NCBI GenBank assembly: GCA_032358165.1
Contig: JAALGY010000021.1
Coordinates: forward strand, 1,240,001 to 1,304,000
Length of the DNA: 64,000 nt
Direction: 5' to 3'
Origin: Diplosphaera chodatii
Lineage: Eukaryota; Chlorophyta; Trebouxiophyceae; Prasiolales; Stichococcaceae
Shown here: piece after piece, positions 1 to 11,981 of the stretch
Layout: each line of letters starts with the position of its first letter
Numbering within the stretch: the stretch's first letter is position 1
Program-made: the position numbers and the translations under genes
The notes under the pieces: model-generated
The model's input: the letters and a program-made list of their open reading frames with translations, nothing else
Database searches by the model: none
What the model was told of the DNA's origin: nothing

Positions 1-138
1 CCGTGCACAATGCCAGCACCCTCACCAACGAGCACGGCCACACGTGCTGTCACATCAACCCCCAGATCAGGCAAGAGCGGACACCCAGCTGCCGAGGCTA
101 TGCATGGCCGTCATGTGGATGTGTGTGCTTGTCTGCAG

Positions 139-1423
139 ATCAGGAAGGAGGAGGAGGAGCTGACCAAGGGCTTTGGCACGGGGCCGGTGCTGCAGGGGGT
201 GCCGCGGGGCGTGCAGAAAGACAAGGACGGCGAAGTCAAGATGGTCACCCTCATGCTCTTCGGCGATGCCGAGCAATGCAAAAAGGTCAGCGACGGGTGC
301 TGCACGTGTAGCTGGATTGGGCTGCATGTGGCACTTCCGCTCGTGTCGCCCTGGCATCACGAAGTCGGCGCGCCAGCAGGCTCCCATGATGTGCAACAAG
401 AGGGTTCTTGGTGCACTAAGCCGACTCCGCACCTGTGCTTGCTGCGCTTCCCCTGCAGTACAGGTCGTGCTGGCCACTGTATTTGCGGCATGCAGCTCAG
501 GCGATGGATGCATTGCACGCAGGCGCGTGACATGATTGACGAGGCGGTGGAGAACAGGGAACAAAAGGCGAAGCAGCGGCACAAGGAGTACGAGCGCAAG
601 CGGGAGGCCAAGGCGGCGCAGCGGCAGCTGTACCACCTGCGCCACACGCTCGACTACGAGGCGCTTGGCGTGCCCATCGGCACATCCAAGGCGAGTTGCC
701 CACTCACAATAGACTGGCAACCCATATCTTGGGGATGCAGGTACATTGGGGTTTGGCGTCACTACGCATCTCGCTGTGAGACGATTGTCCTGCTCTTTGC
801 TCTGCGGATGGTGTGGTTGCAACATTGCTGATGTCGCTAGCATGCTGTGCGCTGCATGACGCAGCTGTGCCGAAGGGCAGCTGCAGCGTCACCGCTTTGT
901 TCCTATGCTCATCTCATGCTTCTTTGACGAGGCACCACGGTGGTGGGCAGGGTGGCAGAGCCGTGAGTGTGAGCCGTAAGTGAGTCGTCAGTTCACACTA
1001 GCATGTGAACAACCCTCTAAGCTCAGGCGCTGTGTGCAAGCAGGCGGACATCAGGTCTGCCTACCGGAAGCTGGCGGTCAAGTGGCACCCAGACAAGCAC
1101 CCCAACAACCAGGAGGAGGCAAAGCAGAAGTTCCAGGAGGTGCGCACACTCTGCAGTCACCTGGGAGCAAAATCCAGCTCGAGATGATGAGGGTTCATCA
1201 CGGCACGGTCATTGTCATGCATCAAATTGTTGCCTGTAGATGGGCCTCGGCGGATGCAAGGCACCCTGCTGCACACCGGCCTGACGTCCGATGCACTGGG
1301 TCTTGCCACTGAGGCATGCATTCTGACGGTCGCTGCTATTCGACGATGCAGATCCAAAGAGCATTTGATGCGCTCATGTCAACGGATGAAGACCAGCGGA
1401 TCGAGGCGCTGGGACACCGCTGA
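139..1423 (+). CDS. J-domain protein, 3' part (J domain at C-terminus)
   Basis: Hsp40-type co-chaperone that should stimulate the ATPase of an Hsp70 partner. Exons seen: 139-285, 523-690, 1044-1139, 1352-1423 (160 residues, open at the 5' side; nothing convincing was found in 1-138). The J domain is at the very C-terminus: '[12 protein letters not shown]', then '[15 protein letters not shown]' with an intact HPD, then '[18 protein letters not shown]' before TGA. Upstream lies a charged helix rich in Lys, Arg and Glu, and before it a segment ('[19 protein letters not shown]') that resembles the end of a KH-type RNA-binding fold; that reading is inference. The 690/1044 intron begins with GC (AAG|GCGAGT) but joins perfectly in phase across the conserved J-domain sequence. 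Neighbouring galactokinase is convergent. Confidence 0.8.
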
Positions 1424-1770
1424 CGACGACCTGTGGGCGGAGCAACTGCAGTGCTTGGGATCTTTGACAACCCACTTGCAGTGTATCATGAAACACAGGT
1501 TCTGCCAGCTGATCGAGCTCACGCTACTACTTTCCGTTGGGCAGATGGCAGGAGGTTGAACTCAGATAGACCATTGTGGATGCTATCAGAAGTCCCTTCG
1601 AAGAATGTGCATCGTGTATTCTGCAATGTAGATATATGTCAGAAGACATGGCAACACATCAATGCAGAATGCTGGCGGAACTGACACTCATGGTTCTGAG
1701 GATTGTCCAGTGTTGCAATGTTTGTCGATGACCACGGGCAGCTAGCGAGTGGATTCCAAGCCAAAAGTGT
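1424..1770. other. intergenic, convergent 3' ends
   Basis: Between the stop of the J-domain gene and the stop of galactokinase, which face each other. Only 3' untranslated sequence is expected; no ORF here looks coding. Confidence 0.5.
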
Positions 1771-4700
1771 TCACATGTTCAGCCGAAGGATGGCGCCGCC
1801 ACTTGCAGGTTTAGATGCAAACACAATATCTGACCAGGCCGCGTCAGGGTCCAATTTGCCGGCATCAACGAGCTTGCGGTAGTACGCCTGCTTCAGGGCA
1901 CCTGCGCTTAGGAACAAAAGCACGCTTTGCCATGTTGATTACAATACAAGCATGCCTGCTCGTAATACCTACACCCTGCCGGTGGTGCCTGCACAGCCAG
2001 TAGCAGCGTCTGGTGGAGGGCATGTATGTGGCATGAAAGCTGACCTATGAATGCCGCCTCCTCACCCGCCCTCACAAGCGACACAGTGCAGCCGCCCCAC
2101 CCCGCGCCTGCAGCACAAGAACGCCAGTCTTGTGACCAGGATATCCTCGGTTGCCTTCGTGTGCTGCCAACGTTGATGTCTCTCTCAAGCGAAGCATTTG
2201 TTCAGCAATTTGGAGTAAGCATGCCTGTCAGGCGGGTTCCGAGTGCTCCGGCATCCCGCGCTGTGGCAGTCAGCTCCTCCAGCTCTGGACAGCTGCACTC
2301 GTACAGATCCCTGCAAGCACGTGAAAGCACGTCGTGTTGGAAAGCTGGCGTTCAAAATGTTCGGCCATGGCTCGTTGCCCAGATGTTGAGTGGCACATCT
2401 GCCCGTGACATGTCAAGGCGGGGTTTCCTTCGGCCACCGCAGGGACAGCCGACCCTGGACCCGACGTGACACATGAATAGTATACCAAACGTGCTATTGC
2501 CTTCTGGACCTCTCGGTGACTGACTGAGCGTGCACGTCAGGTGCTGCAGCAATGTGGCGCACATACTGCTGGGTCCATACTGCAGCCGAGCGGTTTAATG
2601 TGGGCCAGCACCTTCAAGGAAGCCGGCGCACCTGCAGCTGGCATGGCTAGCGTTCATGAGATCACCCAGACGCCGCAGTGTGTCGTCTGCAGCTGCCTCG
2701 GCATTGCAGGCGTCTCGGAACTGCGGCACACGCTCCGCCTCCGAGTACACGTGCAGCGCTCTGTCTCGTAGCTTAAATGTGCCGCCTGATGCCCTCACCG
2801 CCCTGCGCAACAACCTCCTGGCTTTCACCCCCATCAAGCTTGACGTTTTGCTTTGCACGTGCACGTGTGACGCCATAAAATTGCTGATACTGAATGAAGC
2901 GGCTTCGAGTGCACAGGGTTGCACAGGCCCAGCCATAGCCAGTGCCAGACAGTCGCTGTGAACATATACTGGGCGCAGTTCATGAATATGCGGCACCGTG
3001 GCTTCTGATGATCGGCCAAGCTCCCGAGGTTGCGATATGAGGACGACCGGAGCTGAGGGTCACCTCTGGGAGCTGGGGCTGTTGTCGAACAGCTGCTGCA
3101 GGCTGGTGCCGAGCGCCTCCTCGACTTCGCTCTGCTGGTAGGCGCCATCATGCAGGTGCTGCCGCACCGCCTGCTGGCACAGCTCCAGCTCGCTCACCTG
3201 CTGCTGGCTGCCGGCGGAGTCGGCCACCCTGGGCTCAAGCTCCTTCAGCGTCTGCAGCTGCAGCGCCTGTTCCTGCAGCGCCGAAGCCACATGTCAGTGC
3301 ACGTGCACGCTCTTGACAAGCGAAAGGCGTGAACACTGCAAAACGACAGGCGAAGGCTACGACTGTTGCCAGCACCCTTGGCCATGCTGAAGGTTTTTTA
3401 GCACCACAGCCCCACAGCCGCTCACCTGCGGAATGCCCAGGGCCAGGCCCAGCACGATGGCAGCGAGGCGGCACTCGACAACGCGCAGATTGTAGCACTT
3501 GTCTGCAGTCACTGCCTTTGCCGACTCAGCCAGCGAGTTGGCAATGACAAACACCGCCTCCTCGGGCAGGAACACATCTTCTGCCCGTACCTGCGCAGTA
3601 ACATGCTTGCAGAAGTGGACGCACACCAGGGTGTTCGTGATTTGCATAAAGGAAAGGGTGTGCAGCACATGTGCTGCACACAACAGCAAGCTGGCTAGGG
3701 CAAACAGCATATAAGCTTGCCGGCTTGGGGGTTTTCCTGGCAGGTAAGACCATTTATATTGTTCTTGTGTTGCTAGGTACAAGTGAGCAGACATGAGCCT
3801 ACGACAGGCAGATCTGCTGACCGGATTGAAGTCGATGAGCTTGGCGACGCCGCTCATGCCCATGATGGAGATGGCCTGGTCCATCCCCCCTGACTGTGTG
3901 CCCACATACCGCTCGCATGTGCACGCAAACTCTGCGACTTCCTGCAATGCCGATTGAACATGGTGTCACATCAGAAACCTTTGTGTGTGTCTACGAAGAC
4001 CATAACGTGGCTACCGTGTCCTTCATGGCCATCATGCCTAGCATCTCTGGCTTCCTATGGTGGTCAATGGCTCATAGCAGTCAAGCAAATCCTGACCGAT
4101 TGGCTGGCATTTGATGCCTGCCCAAGCACTGCCAGGACAGCAAGCACTGCTGACGTGACAAAAGCAGACGAGCTGGACACGCCAGCGCCTGCACAGCACG
4201 ATGCACAGCAGCTGCGGAAGAGCAGGGCTAGCAAGTGACACGCACCGAGGGCGACGCCTCAGCGCCAAACACCCCCAGCAGGGCCAGTGCAGAGGAGCAG
4301 ACAAAGGCAGCAGAGGACGAGACGCCTGCACCTGTGGAATGCACAAACACGAGCAGATGCCTAGAGGCCTGCCAGTACGTGACCAACAGCACTCAATCGG
4401 TCGGCCCTTTGGCAGCTCACCTGTCGGCACTGTGCCATGCACCGCGATCTGCAATCCCACCGGCTGCTGCTCCACCCCTTTGGACGACAGATACTCGAAA
4501 ACACCCTGCAACGCCAGACCAGGAGTGTGTCAGTGTGGAGCAATGCCACCAGCTGTGACGGTGTGGCCTTTCTGAGGGTGGCAGCAGCAGCTTTTTAGTG
4601 GCGACCCACCTTGTAGGCGCACATGAAGTAGTTGGCCCAACTGTGATTGTCCGTGTCAACATCCTGCAATCGGTAAAGGCCGCTCAGGCTCATTATAGAC

Positions 4701-5350
4701 TACCACCACCGCAATGAGCAAGACCTTATGCACCAAGTCCACCACTGGCGTCAAGCCCAACCTGATCCGGGTCCACGCTGAATGTGCTCTCAGGGTACTT
4801 GTCTGGATGCATACTTGTGATGATCAGGCTGTCGCCGCCGCGCCGGATCGCCACCACGGTGTCCTGGAGGCACAGGCGAATGCTGTCGCTGTGGTGCAAC
4901 ATGCTACGACCGTGCAGTGCAGTGAACAAATCCTCGCAAAAGTTTGGGTGAGAGCGAGCCCACCTGTTTGATTGCCATTGGCAGGACGCCATACCCCTCA
5001 TAGTCGATGTGTTCACCGATGAGGTTGACTCGGCCTGCGCTACCAGATCACCGTCATTCCAGATCCCGAGCAATTGTACCTGTAACAGAGCAACAACGAT
5101 GCCAACCCACCTGGTGCGCGGGCAAACACCTCTGGATTTCCGCCAAACCGCGCTCTGAACGCTTCTGCCAGCTTGCCGTACCGCGACTGCGCCTCTTGTT
5201 GCCCTGCGTTACATCATTTACAGTCACTGCTGAGTCCAAAGTGATGCACTGGATGCAGAGAACAGCAGACGTATGTGGGTCTGGCCACCCATGGAGCTCA
5301 CATGCTTGGGGGTACGTCGCAGACAAGTCGTTGTACGTCGGTACTGACAT
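1771..5350 (-). CDS. GALK: galactokinase
   Basis: Phosphorylates galactose at C1 with ATP (Leloir/salvage route), cytosolic GHMP kinase. Fourteen exons: 5302-5350, 5111-5203, 4964-5034, 4762-4863, 4610-4663, 4421-4505, 4097-4188, 3822-3941, 3426-3590, 3064-3272, 2632-2802, 2225-2310, 2045-2107, 1771-1901; every junction keeps phase and gives 496 residues, the length of plant galactokinases. Motifs: substrate signature '[13 protein letters not shown]' at 49-61; ATP-binding '[12 protein letters not shown]' at about 150-161; '[12 protein letters not shown]' around 196-207 with the catalytic-base Asp at about 203; third GHMP motif 'GAGWGGC' at 433-439. The C-terminus '[14 protein letters not shown]' is typical. 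Start ATG at 5348-5350 gives '[14 protein letters not shown]', matching plant N-termini. Intron after 2225 uses a GC donor (CAG|GCATGC). No transit peptide. Confidence 0.95.
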
Positions 5351-5695
5351 GTTTTCTATATGTGATCGCAATACTGTTCACTACCAAGGTGTCTAGGTCT
5401 CCTGCCTGCGCACTGCTAGTGGGCAGATCCTCCCTGAGATTGGCAGCGAGATCTCCTGAGTCAGCAGTTCAAAGCTGCCAGCAAATCGTACTCCAAATTC
5501 ATCATTGCTACCGTTCGAGCAGCTCAGCATGCAGTGATCATGATCATTTCGCCTTGAAACGTCGCCCGCACAGAGCACGTTGCGCATTCGCTCTTGACAG
5601 TATGGTCAATCGTTTATTGTTGCAGCCTCTGTCCGATGCGCTGCAGGGTGTGCATGCACGCTGACCGCTGCAGCATGCATGCGCAAGGCTGCTCG
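5351..5695. other. intergenic, tandem minus-strand genes
   Basis: Holds the 3' flank of trigger factor and the presumed promoter and leader of galactokinase. No recognised motif or coding exon. Confidence 0.4.
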
Positions 5696-8600
5696 CTACA
5701 CAGCTGGAGATGGCTCCAAGCCTGAGTAAGGGGTAATGTCAACCGTACATGTCTTCTGCAGGAACTCCAGCACTGTGGTGGCCTGCACAGTAACAACACT
5801 CGGTCAGGATGCCCAAGCATGCACATCCGTCAGCACATCCAGCCGTTGTTCAGGAAGTGAAAATTCACCAATGGTCAACCACTGCCCTCACCTTCACAGT
5901 CTCGATGGCCTGTTCCCTCAGCCGCGCCTCGTCAAACTCCTGGCCCGCGTCTTTGAAGCTCTGCACCCCCTTTTTGACTTCTTCGTCGACCTGAGGCGCA
6001 GCAATTGTATTATATGTTAGACGATGTGTCCTGCGCTGATGCTCAATGGACTTTTCCGTGCGTCACCCAACACGCAGGGACCTTTGGCAGAAGCAGCACC
6101 CACCGCTGCGTCTGAGGGTGTCAGGCCCTCTCGCTGTAGGATGGCCTCAATGCCGAGGGAAGCCCTGGCAATGCCTTCCAAGCTGCTCCGCCTGCAAGAC
6201 AGACATTGCATGTCTGTTGGCTGCAGTTTTGCGCAGTGCCACATGTGAGGGCTTGCAGGTGCTGAATGCTTTCTGAATGGCACATGCATTTCATACAATC
6301 GCCGCAACACTCACTGCTCCTTGATGTAGGCTCCCAACAGCTGCTCATTCGCCAACTGCTGTAGGACCTGGGGAGAAACCTTGCCCTGCCGTTGCATCTC
6401 GAACAGCTTCGTCTGGTACCTGATATCACAGCATGCATGTCAGGCGGCTACGGTCAGACATGCTGCCCTTTGGCACTGGTCACTCGGGTGATGCAGAATC
6501 ATCAACACCAGCAAAGAGTGACAGAATACTTACTCCTGCTCGCCGACCTGCCGGACCATGGACTGCGGGACCTCTGCCTCCACAATGCCTCCGACTGCCT
6601 CAGCCAGGGCATTGGCAATCCTTTGCATGGTGCCCTGCAACAGAAACAAACATTGCAGATCGAATTTTCTATTCCCCAAGCTGCGCTGTCAACAGATGGT
6701 AAACTTTAGCCTGTGGCAGGTCGCACCTCTGCGGTCTGAAGCTGCTGTGCCTCATATAGCCGCTCCCTCGCCTCCTTCAGGCTGCTGCAAGACTTAATGT
6801 TGTCCCGCACGAAGTCGTCTGTCAGCTGTGCAGCAGCAGTCACGACATTGACCACACAGCGACGCCCATGACTGCCTCTGCTGCATCTGAGCAGAGTATT
6901 GAGCAGTGCACATGCTCACTGCTATTGCAATGCTGCAGGGCAGCGCCACCATTTCGTTCTGACAGACCGCAGCAGGTTCCTTTCCGTTCCATACTGCATT
7001 GACAATCACTGTTGCACATTTCTGCGACAGTCATGCAGCATTTCCACTGACCTCTGGCAGCTCCCACTCAAAGATCTCTTTGACTTTGATGGTGCAGTCA
7101 GCGCGGACACCACGCAGCTGTGCTGGCTCCCATGTCTGGGGCAGCGTCACTGTCACTGTGCGCTCGTCGCCCACCGTCATGCCCAGCATGCCCTTCACAA
7201 GGCCTAGCGGGAGCCAGGAGACCAACATGATTCACCGAGTGGTACTTTTGATAGATCAGGCATTGATAGATCAGGCAGAGAACTAATGATGGCTATGTGG
7301 AAGTAAGTCTCAACGTGAGTGCCGGGGATCAAGATTCCACAGTGAATGGGCTAGTCACCTGGCATGAAGTCCCGGTCAGCAGTCTCCGTGTCAACGCGCA
7401 TGTTGTCCCGCTTGGCGCCCAGGATCGGTTCGCCCTCATCATCCTTCGTGCGTGCCGCATCAAAATCGATGATCACGACATCGCTTGCCTGCGGTTGCAT
7501 TGCGTATACTTATCAGGCACAGGCTGATTGCGTGCTGCTGTTCCCTGCGCGGTTCATGTATATGGCCAGAACCCACGACGAGCTGCTCGTGCAGATCAGA
7601 GTGAGGGCTCAGCGCCGTGCGAGGCGCATGAAGTCAGGTGCACATCGAGTTGACCTGCAGGCCGCGCGGCGCCACGCGCAGGGTGCCCTTGTCCTTGCGC
7701 AGCGCCTGCAACATGCGCTCGACTGCGGCGCGGTCCGACTCCTCGCTGCCTGCTGCCTCCACTGTCACCTGTGCAAGAAGGCTGTACGGTGGGCCCAGTG
7801 GGTGGTGCCAGCCACACACCTTCCCACTTCCATGTCACCGCTGCAGGCACAGCTACAGCAGGGTCAAGACAAAATCGCAGGCGGATGGCCTCGTCCAGCC
7901 TGCGTGCTGTTGTGCACGAACGCACCGAGATGTCGCTGTATGGTGACTTCCATGCCACTTGCGGCGCAAGGTCGATGCCGACTACGTACTGCAGCTCCTT
8001 GGTCTCGTCAAATGACGCCACCAGATCGTCAATGGTTGACTTAATGATCAGCGACTCGTCAATGGTGATCCCCTCATACTTGCTGAGCACCTGTTGCAGG
8101 ATGATGTCCCTCAACAGGTGGCAACATCAGCGCTACAGTCTGCTGGCCATCCCATCTCGCTGGGACAAGAGTCTACTGGGGGTGGTGCATATCACACCTT
8201 GTGGAGCGTCGTCTGCAGCAGGTCCTCAATGGCCAGCTTCCTCAGGCGAGGCTTGCCGCCGTCCACGAATTTGAGCAGGGTCTCCGTCGTGATCTACCGT
8301 ACATTGATTGCTCGTGTGACATCATGATCGTCGATTGGCTTCCACTCAGAGCGCACAGCATGACTTGCATCGCAGGCCTGCCACGCGTGCACCTTGGAGC
8401 CCTTTCTGAAGCCCGGCAAGTCGACCTCCTTCTTGATGTTGTTCACAGCCTTGTCGTACGCCTTCTTCACCATCTGAGGCGGCAGCGTCACTGTGAACTG
8501 CACGTGCGAGTTGGGCTGCGGCTCCTCCTTCACATCGATCCCAAACCCAGCGGTGCGCTGGCCGCTGGCCGGGCTGACAGAGCTCGCAGCGCACTGAGCT

Positions 8601-8930
8601 GACCGCGCCCTAGCCGTTAGGCGCTCCTGTTCCCCATGCAAATATGGAATCAACCCCTGTGCACCGATGCTGAGCTCCTGTGCAGTGCATGCACTCATGC
8701 AGCATGCACGGCGCGGCAGCATGCTGCATCCGGCCTTCCGACACCGTCCATCTTGTGTCTGAGATGCTGAAACTCAGTAGCAGCATGTGCACCTGTTGCC
8801 TGTAGCCACGCTGCCTGAGGGCTTTGGCGGCGTGGTGTGGGTTCCGGAACGGATGGCAAGGCAGCCGTCGTCCGTTGACGGGCAGCTGGGGCGCGTGCAT
8901 ACGGCCTGGCCCAAGCTGTAGGTTCATCAT
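5696..8930 (-). CDS. TIG: plastid trigger factor (ribosome-bound chaperone/PPIase)
   Basis: Binds nascent chains at the exit of bacterial-type ribosomes; here predicted in the chloroplast. Thirteen exons: 8793-8930, 8393-8593, 8198-8293, 7926-8090, 7655-7768, 7359-7488, 7052-7203, 6727-6825, 6534-6634, 6315-6419, 6104-6191, 5892-5990, 5696-5782; 524 residues. Residues 1 to about 60 are Arg/His/Ser-rich and acid-poor, consistent with a transit peptide (start ATG 8928-8930; a second Met follows directly). The ribosome-docking signature 'GFRKGSK' lies at 107-113 inside an N-terminal domain beginning 'VQFTVTLPPQMVKKAYDKAV'. The FKBP-like domain starts near 239 ('DVVIIDFDAARTKDD'). The C-terminal arm is helical, ending 'TVDITPYSGLEPSPAV'. 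About 90 residues longer than the bacterial protein, the excess being mostly N-terminal. Confidence 0.93.
7248..7277. repeat. exact 15-bp tandem duplication (2 copies) in a trigger-factor intron
   Basis: The unit TTGATAGATCAGGCA occurs twice head to tail with no mismatch, inside the intron between exons 7359-7488 and 7052-7203. Confidence 0.85.
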
Positions 8931-9990
8931 GCTATCTGCCCACTGAGGGCACGATTGCATGCACGAGCGCTCCTGTGGAAGAGTCACAGGGTGCCTGCTG
9001 TCAGACTATGGCCCGGACAACTGATGGTGGGGCTGCCGTGTGGTTGCGCTGTCGACACACTACTTCACTGCTTCAACGTCTTATTGATTGTATCAGCACG
9101 CAACACACAACAGATTGCCGATTGATGGCCAGCTAGTCGACTGTAGCAAAGGGCCCAATGCCCGGCCGCTAATGCCAAGGCGAAGCCGGACGTCAGGCCA
9201 GGTCACCGAAGAAATGCCCACAGGTTGCCCCACCACAACAAGGCCAAGCAGTTTGCAGCGCGGTGGAAATCGTTTCGAACTCGCATAGTCGCATTGCGGG
9301 CGCTAGCGTCCCGCTGAGTGAATAGCTAGGTTCCAGTGGCGGTGCAGGGAAGGCCAAGACAGGGGAATCAAGTAGTGAACAGTCTGAGCCATAACCCTAG
9401 GACTTTGACTGCCAAGGGCCAGCCATGCTGTTCATCCACTGGCGCTGACGCTACCGTCGTGCACCTCGAGGTGCAGGTGGGGATGCCATGCGGAAAGCAA
9501 GCCTCATATACATCAGCAGCAGTATATCAGCCGCTGTGCACGAAGCAGGTGGCAAGTTCAGCGCGGCACTCGTACGACTCTACAGCACGTGTTCGAGGAA
9601 GGAGGACTGCCACCGCGACAGCACGGCTAAAGGACGAGGTTGGGCGACCAGTCTAAAGAGTGGCATGTGTTCTTCAGCCCTGGGGTGGCAGCAAGCAGAC
9701 GACCTTCATGGCCCACAGCGGTCAACTTCATAGAGAGAGGCCCAGCAAATGAACGTCAGCCACCATGAATTTGGCAGACGGAACCGACTTGGTATCCTGC
9801 CCACTGTGTACTGGCCACTCTGACCCTCACCTTTTGCTGTGTTCCGCAAGAGCCCCGGCGGAGGACTACTGTACAAGCCGGGTGCATTCGTGCTCCTGCA
9901 GCTGGCTTCCTACCAGCACCTGACCATGTGCCTCGAACAGACGTCCAGAGTACCGGCGCATTTGAGGCTGCTACACCACAGGCAGCAAGC
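8931..9990. other. 1.06 kb intergenic region
   Basis: Between the start of trigger factor and the stop of ClpR1, both on the minus strand. It should contain the trigger-factor promoter and the ClpR1 3' end. ORFs of 60-106 codons on the plus strand show no family resemblance and no splice partners; I see no tRNA or other RNA I could defend. Confidence 0.4.
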
Positions 9991-11687
9991 TCATGTCTCA
10001 GCCGCTGCACCAGCTCCAACCATTCGGCTAGCGCTCCTCCGGGCACCCTGTGACGCCGCCAGCTGTGCCTCATAATCGCGCTTCTCGATCTGCACATGGA
10101 CACTACCACGTCAGTATCCAGCCGCTCGCCAATGGCCATCACTTCCACGGTGTGCAGCAGGTATAACAGCTGCACTGCGCTTGCCTGGGACCCGTCCTGC
10201 GGCGTGACAACCTTGTCGATCAGGCCGTACTCGATTGCCTGCTGTGGCGTGAAGTACCGGTTGCGGCCAACCTCCTTGCGCAACTACAGACAGAGAACGT
10301 GGTCCATGAGCCTCGGTCTATGACAGTAAACAAGGTCGTGCGCCTTCATCTGTGACTCGTCAGCAATGTAAACAAAGTAGGGCATGTTTGTGCACCTGCT
10401 CCTTGGGGCGGCCAGTGAAGCGCGCCAAGGTGTCCACATACATCTGGGTACTGTACTCCAGCTCGTTGGCCTTGATCATGATGTTGGAAGTGCTGCCAAA
10501 AGTGCGGTTCATACGCGGCGGCGCCGTCATTATGCGCGCATGCTCCAATGAGAAGCGGCAGCCCTGCACATTTGGGGATAAGCTATCAACAGCCTGGACA
10601 AGCGGTGGAAGTCTGGTGTGCCCATCCTGCAACAGCTAGATGGAAAGTATGTGGTCCTGCATACCTTCTTGCCGCAGGCTGCAATCATGGCGGCGTTGCC
10701 GAAGGCTTGGCCAATGACAAGGGTGTACACGTCTGGCCGGATGTAGCCCAGGGTGTCCAGGATGGCGTATGCCTCAGTCTCAAAGCCAACAGCCTGGCCA
10801 TCAGGCGTCTGCGACCCGATGGAGTTGAGGTACACGTAGATCTGCTTCTCCGGGTTGTTGTAGTTGAGCCACAGCAACTCCGAAATGACGAGCTCTGTGA
10901 CCGCCGGCACCAGCTGCGCAGATGGACACCAGTTTTTGGGTGCGATCTGAGGACCTTGTCATCGTCAGCATTTTGCGCTCTGAGACACTGCGTCTATCAA
11001 ACCTTGGTCTGCTGCAACGACATGGGCACTGACCGGCATGCCGATGTAGCAGATGCGGGCGTCGAGTAGGAGTGACGGCAGATCTGGCGGAGCGCTGCCC
11101 GGGCCACCGCCGCCCGTGGCGCCGGCGTACCCACCCGACATGCGTGTCACCATGCGCGTGGCCTCGCCCACCTTGTCATCGCCGCCATAGAACGCCTTGG
11201 CTGTGAGGGTGTCCTGCAGCAGCCAACGTTGCAGAGTAGAGCCAACAGGGACGACACACACCCTGCTGTGGCGTCTGACAGGAGGCAATGCGGCACAGCA
11301 CGTCAGGCTTGATCATTTGTTCTGCCAGTTAGATGCGGGGGTGACCATACAGGAGGGGCGCAAGCGCACTGGCTCAGGCTCGGCGCCAGGCAGCGGGCGG
11401 TGCTGTGACCCCAGGCCCAGGGCTGCCATCTGCTTGACCGTCAGGCCAAACTCTGCGTCCGTCTCCCGACCGCTGAGGCGCTCAGCCGGGTCCGGCGGCA
11501 TGTACAGGCCGGTATCCGGCAGGCTGAAGTCGAACTGCTGGGCAGCGACCTGCTGTCGACGCTGCTGACTGCGACCTGACCGCTGCACGTGTGCCCGCCA
11601 TCCATGAGGCACTGGCTGGTTGCTGCTGAGGAGTGCTGCCGCAGGGCAGCGCCCCAGGCGCCCGCTGAGGCAGTGCGTCTGGTGCAT
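9991..11687 (-). CDS. CLPR1: ClpR1, non-catalytic subunit of the plastid Clp protease
   Basis: Structural ClpP-like ring subunit of the chloroplast ATP-dependent Clp protease. Exons 11346-11687, 11034-11213, 10665-10913, 10396-10563, 10185-10283, 9991-10089; 378 residues, close to plant ClpR1. N-terminal 60-odd residues are basic and Ser/Gln-rich (transit peptide; start ATG 11685-11687). Family hallmarks: 'PDLPSLLLDARICYIGMP', 'VPAVTELVISELLWLNYNNP', 'GFETEAYAILDTLGYIRPD'. The nucleophile region reads 'GQAFGNAAMIAA' (Gly246 where ClpP has Ser) and the His region 'ARIMTAPP' (Ala271 where ClpP has His), so it cannot cleave peptides. C-terminus 'IEKRDYEAQLAAS' matches ClpR1. The last intron has a GC donor (CAG|GCAAGC). 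Start lies 294 bp from the divergent carbamoyl-phosphate synthase gene. Confidence 0.93.
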
Positions 11688-11981
11688 CCCTTATCACCCA
11701 AGCAAACGGGGCCAAGCTGTCGGCAGCCGGGAGAATTTGATTGTGCGGTCAAGCTCGAAAACTACTCTGCACGGCTGTTGGACAAAGCCTGCTCAAAGCA
11801 AGGGGCCGCTGTGCTGCACTTGCAAGGGCTGGAACGCTGTTTCATGCCTGGGTACATTTGTAGGTTTACTGACTACAATAAGTACTGGAACCTTTTCGCA
11901 AAACGGGAGGCACATGAATCACGAGGCCACTGCATGCCAAGACTTCACGGTCCTGTGCACATGCACCAAAGGGAAACCAAC
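11688..11981. promoter_or_regulatory. divergent promoter region, ClpR1 / carbamoyl-phosphate synthase
   Basis: The 294 bp between the two predicted start codons must hold both promoters and both leaders. No TATA box or known element is evident; the plus-side half is more AT-rich (11850-11900). Confidence 0.5.

Noticed and set aside
67..843. Minus-strand ORF of 258 codons opposite the J-domain gene
   Set aside because: It is antisense to exons that encode conserved J-protein sequence and has no family likeness of its own.
2047..2469. Plus-strand ORF of 140 codons with a Ser/Ala-rich head
   Set aside because: It overlaps two minus-strand galactokinase exons (2045-2107 and 2225-2310), including the GAGWGGC motif; it is a shadow.
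9250..9320. Possible tRNA-like T-loop (TTCGAA) in the 8931-9990 spacer
   Set aside because: No acceptor, D or anticodon arm can be folded around it.
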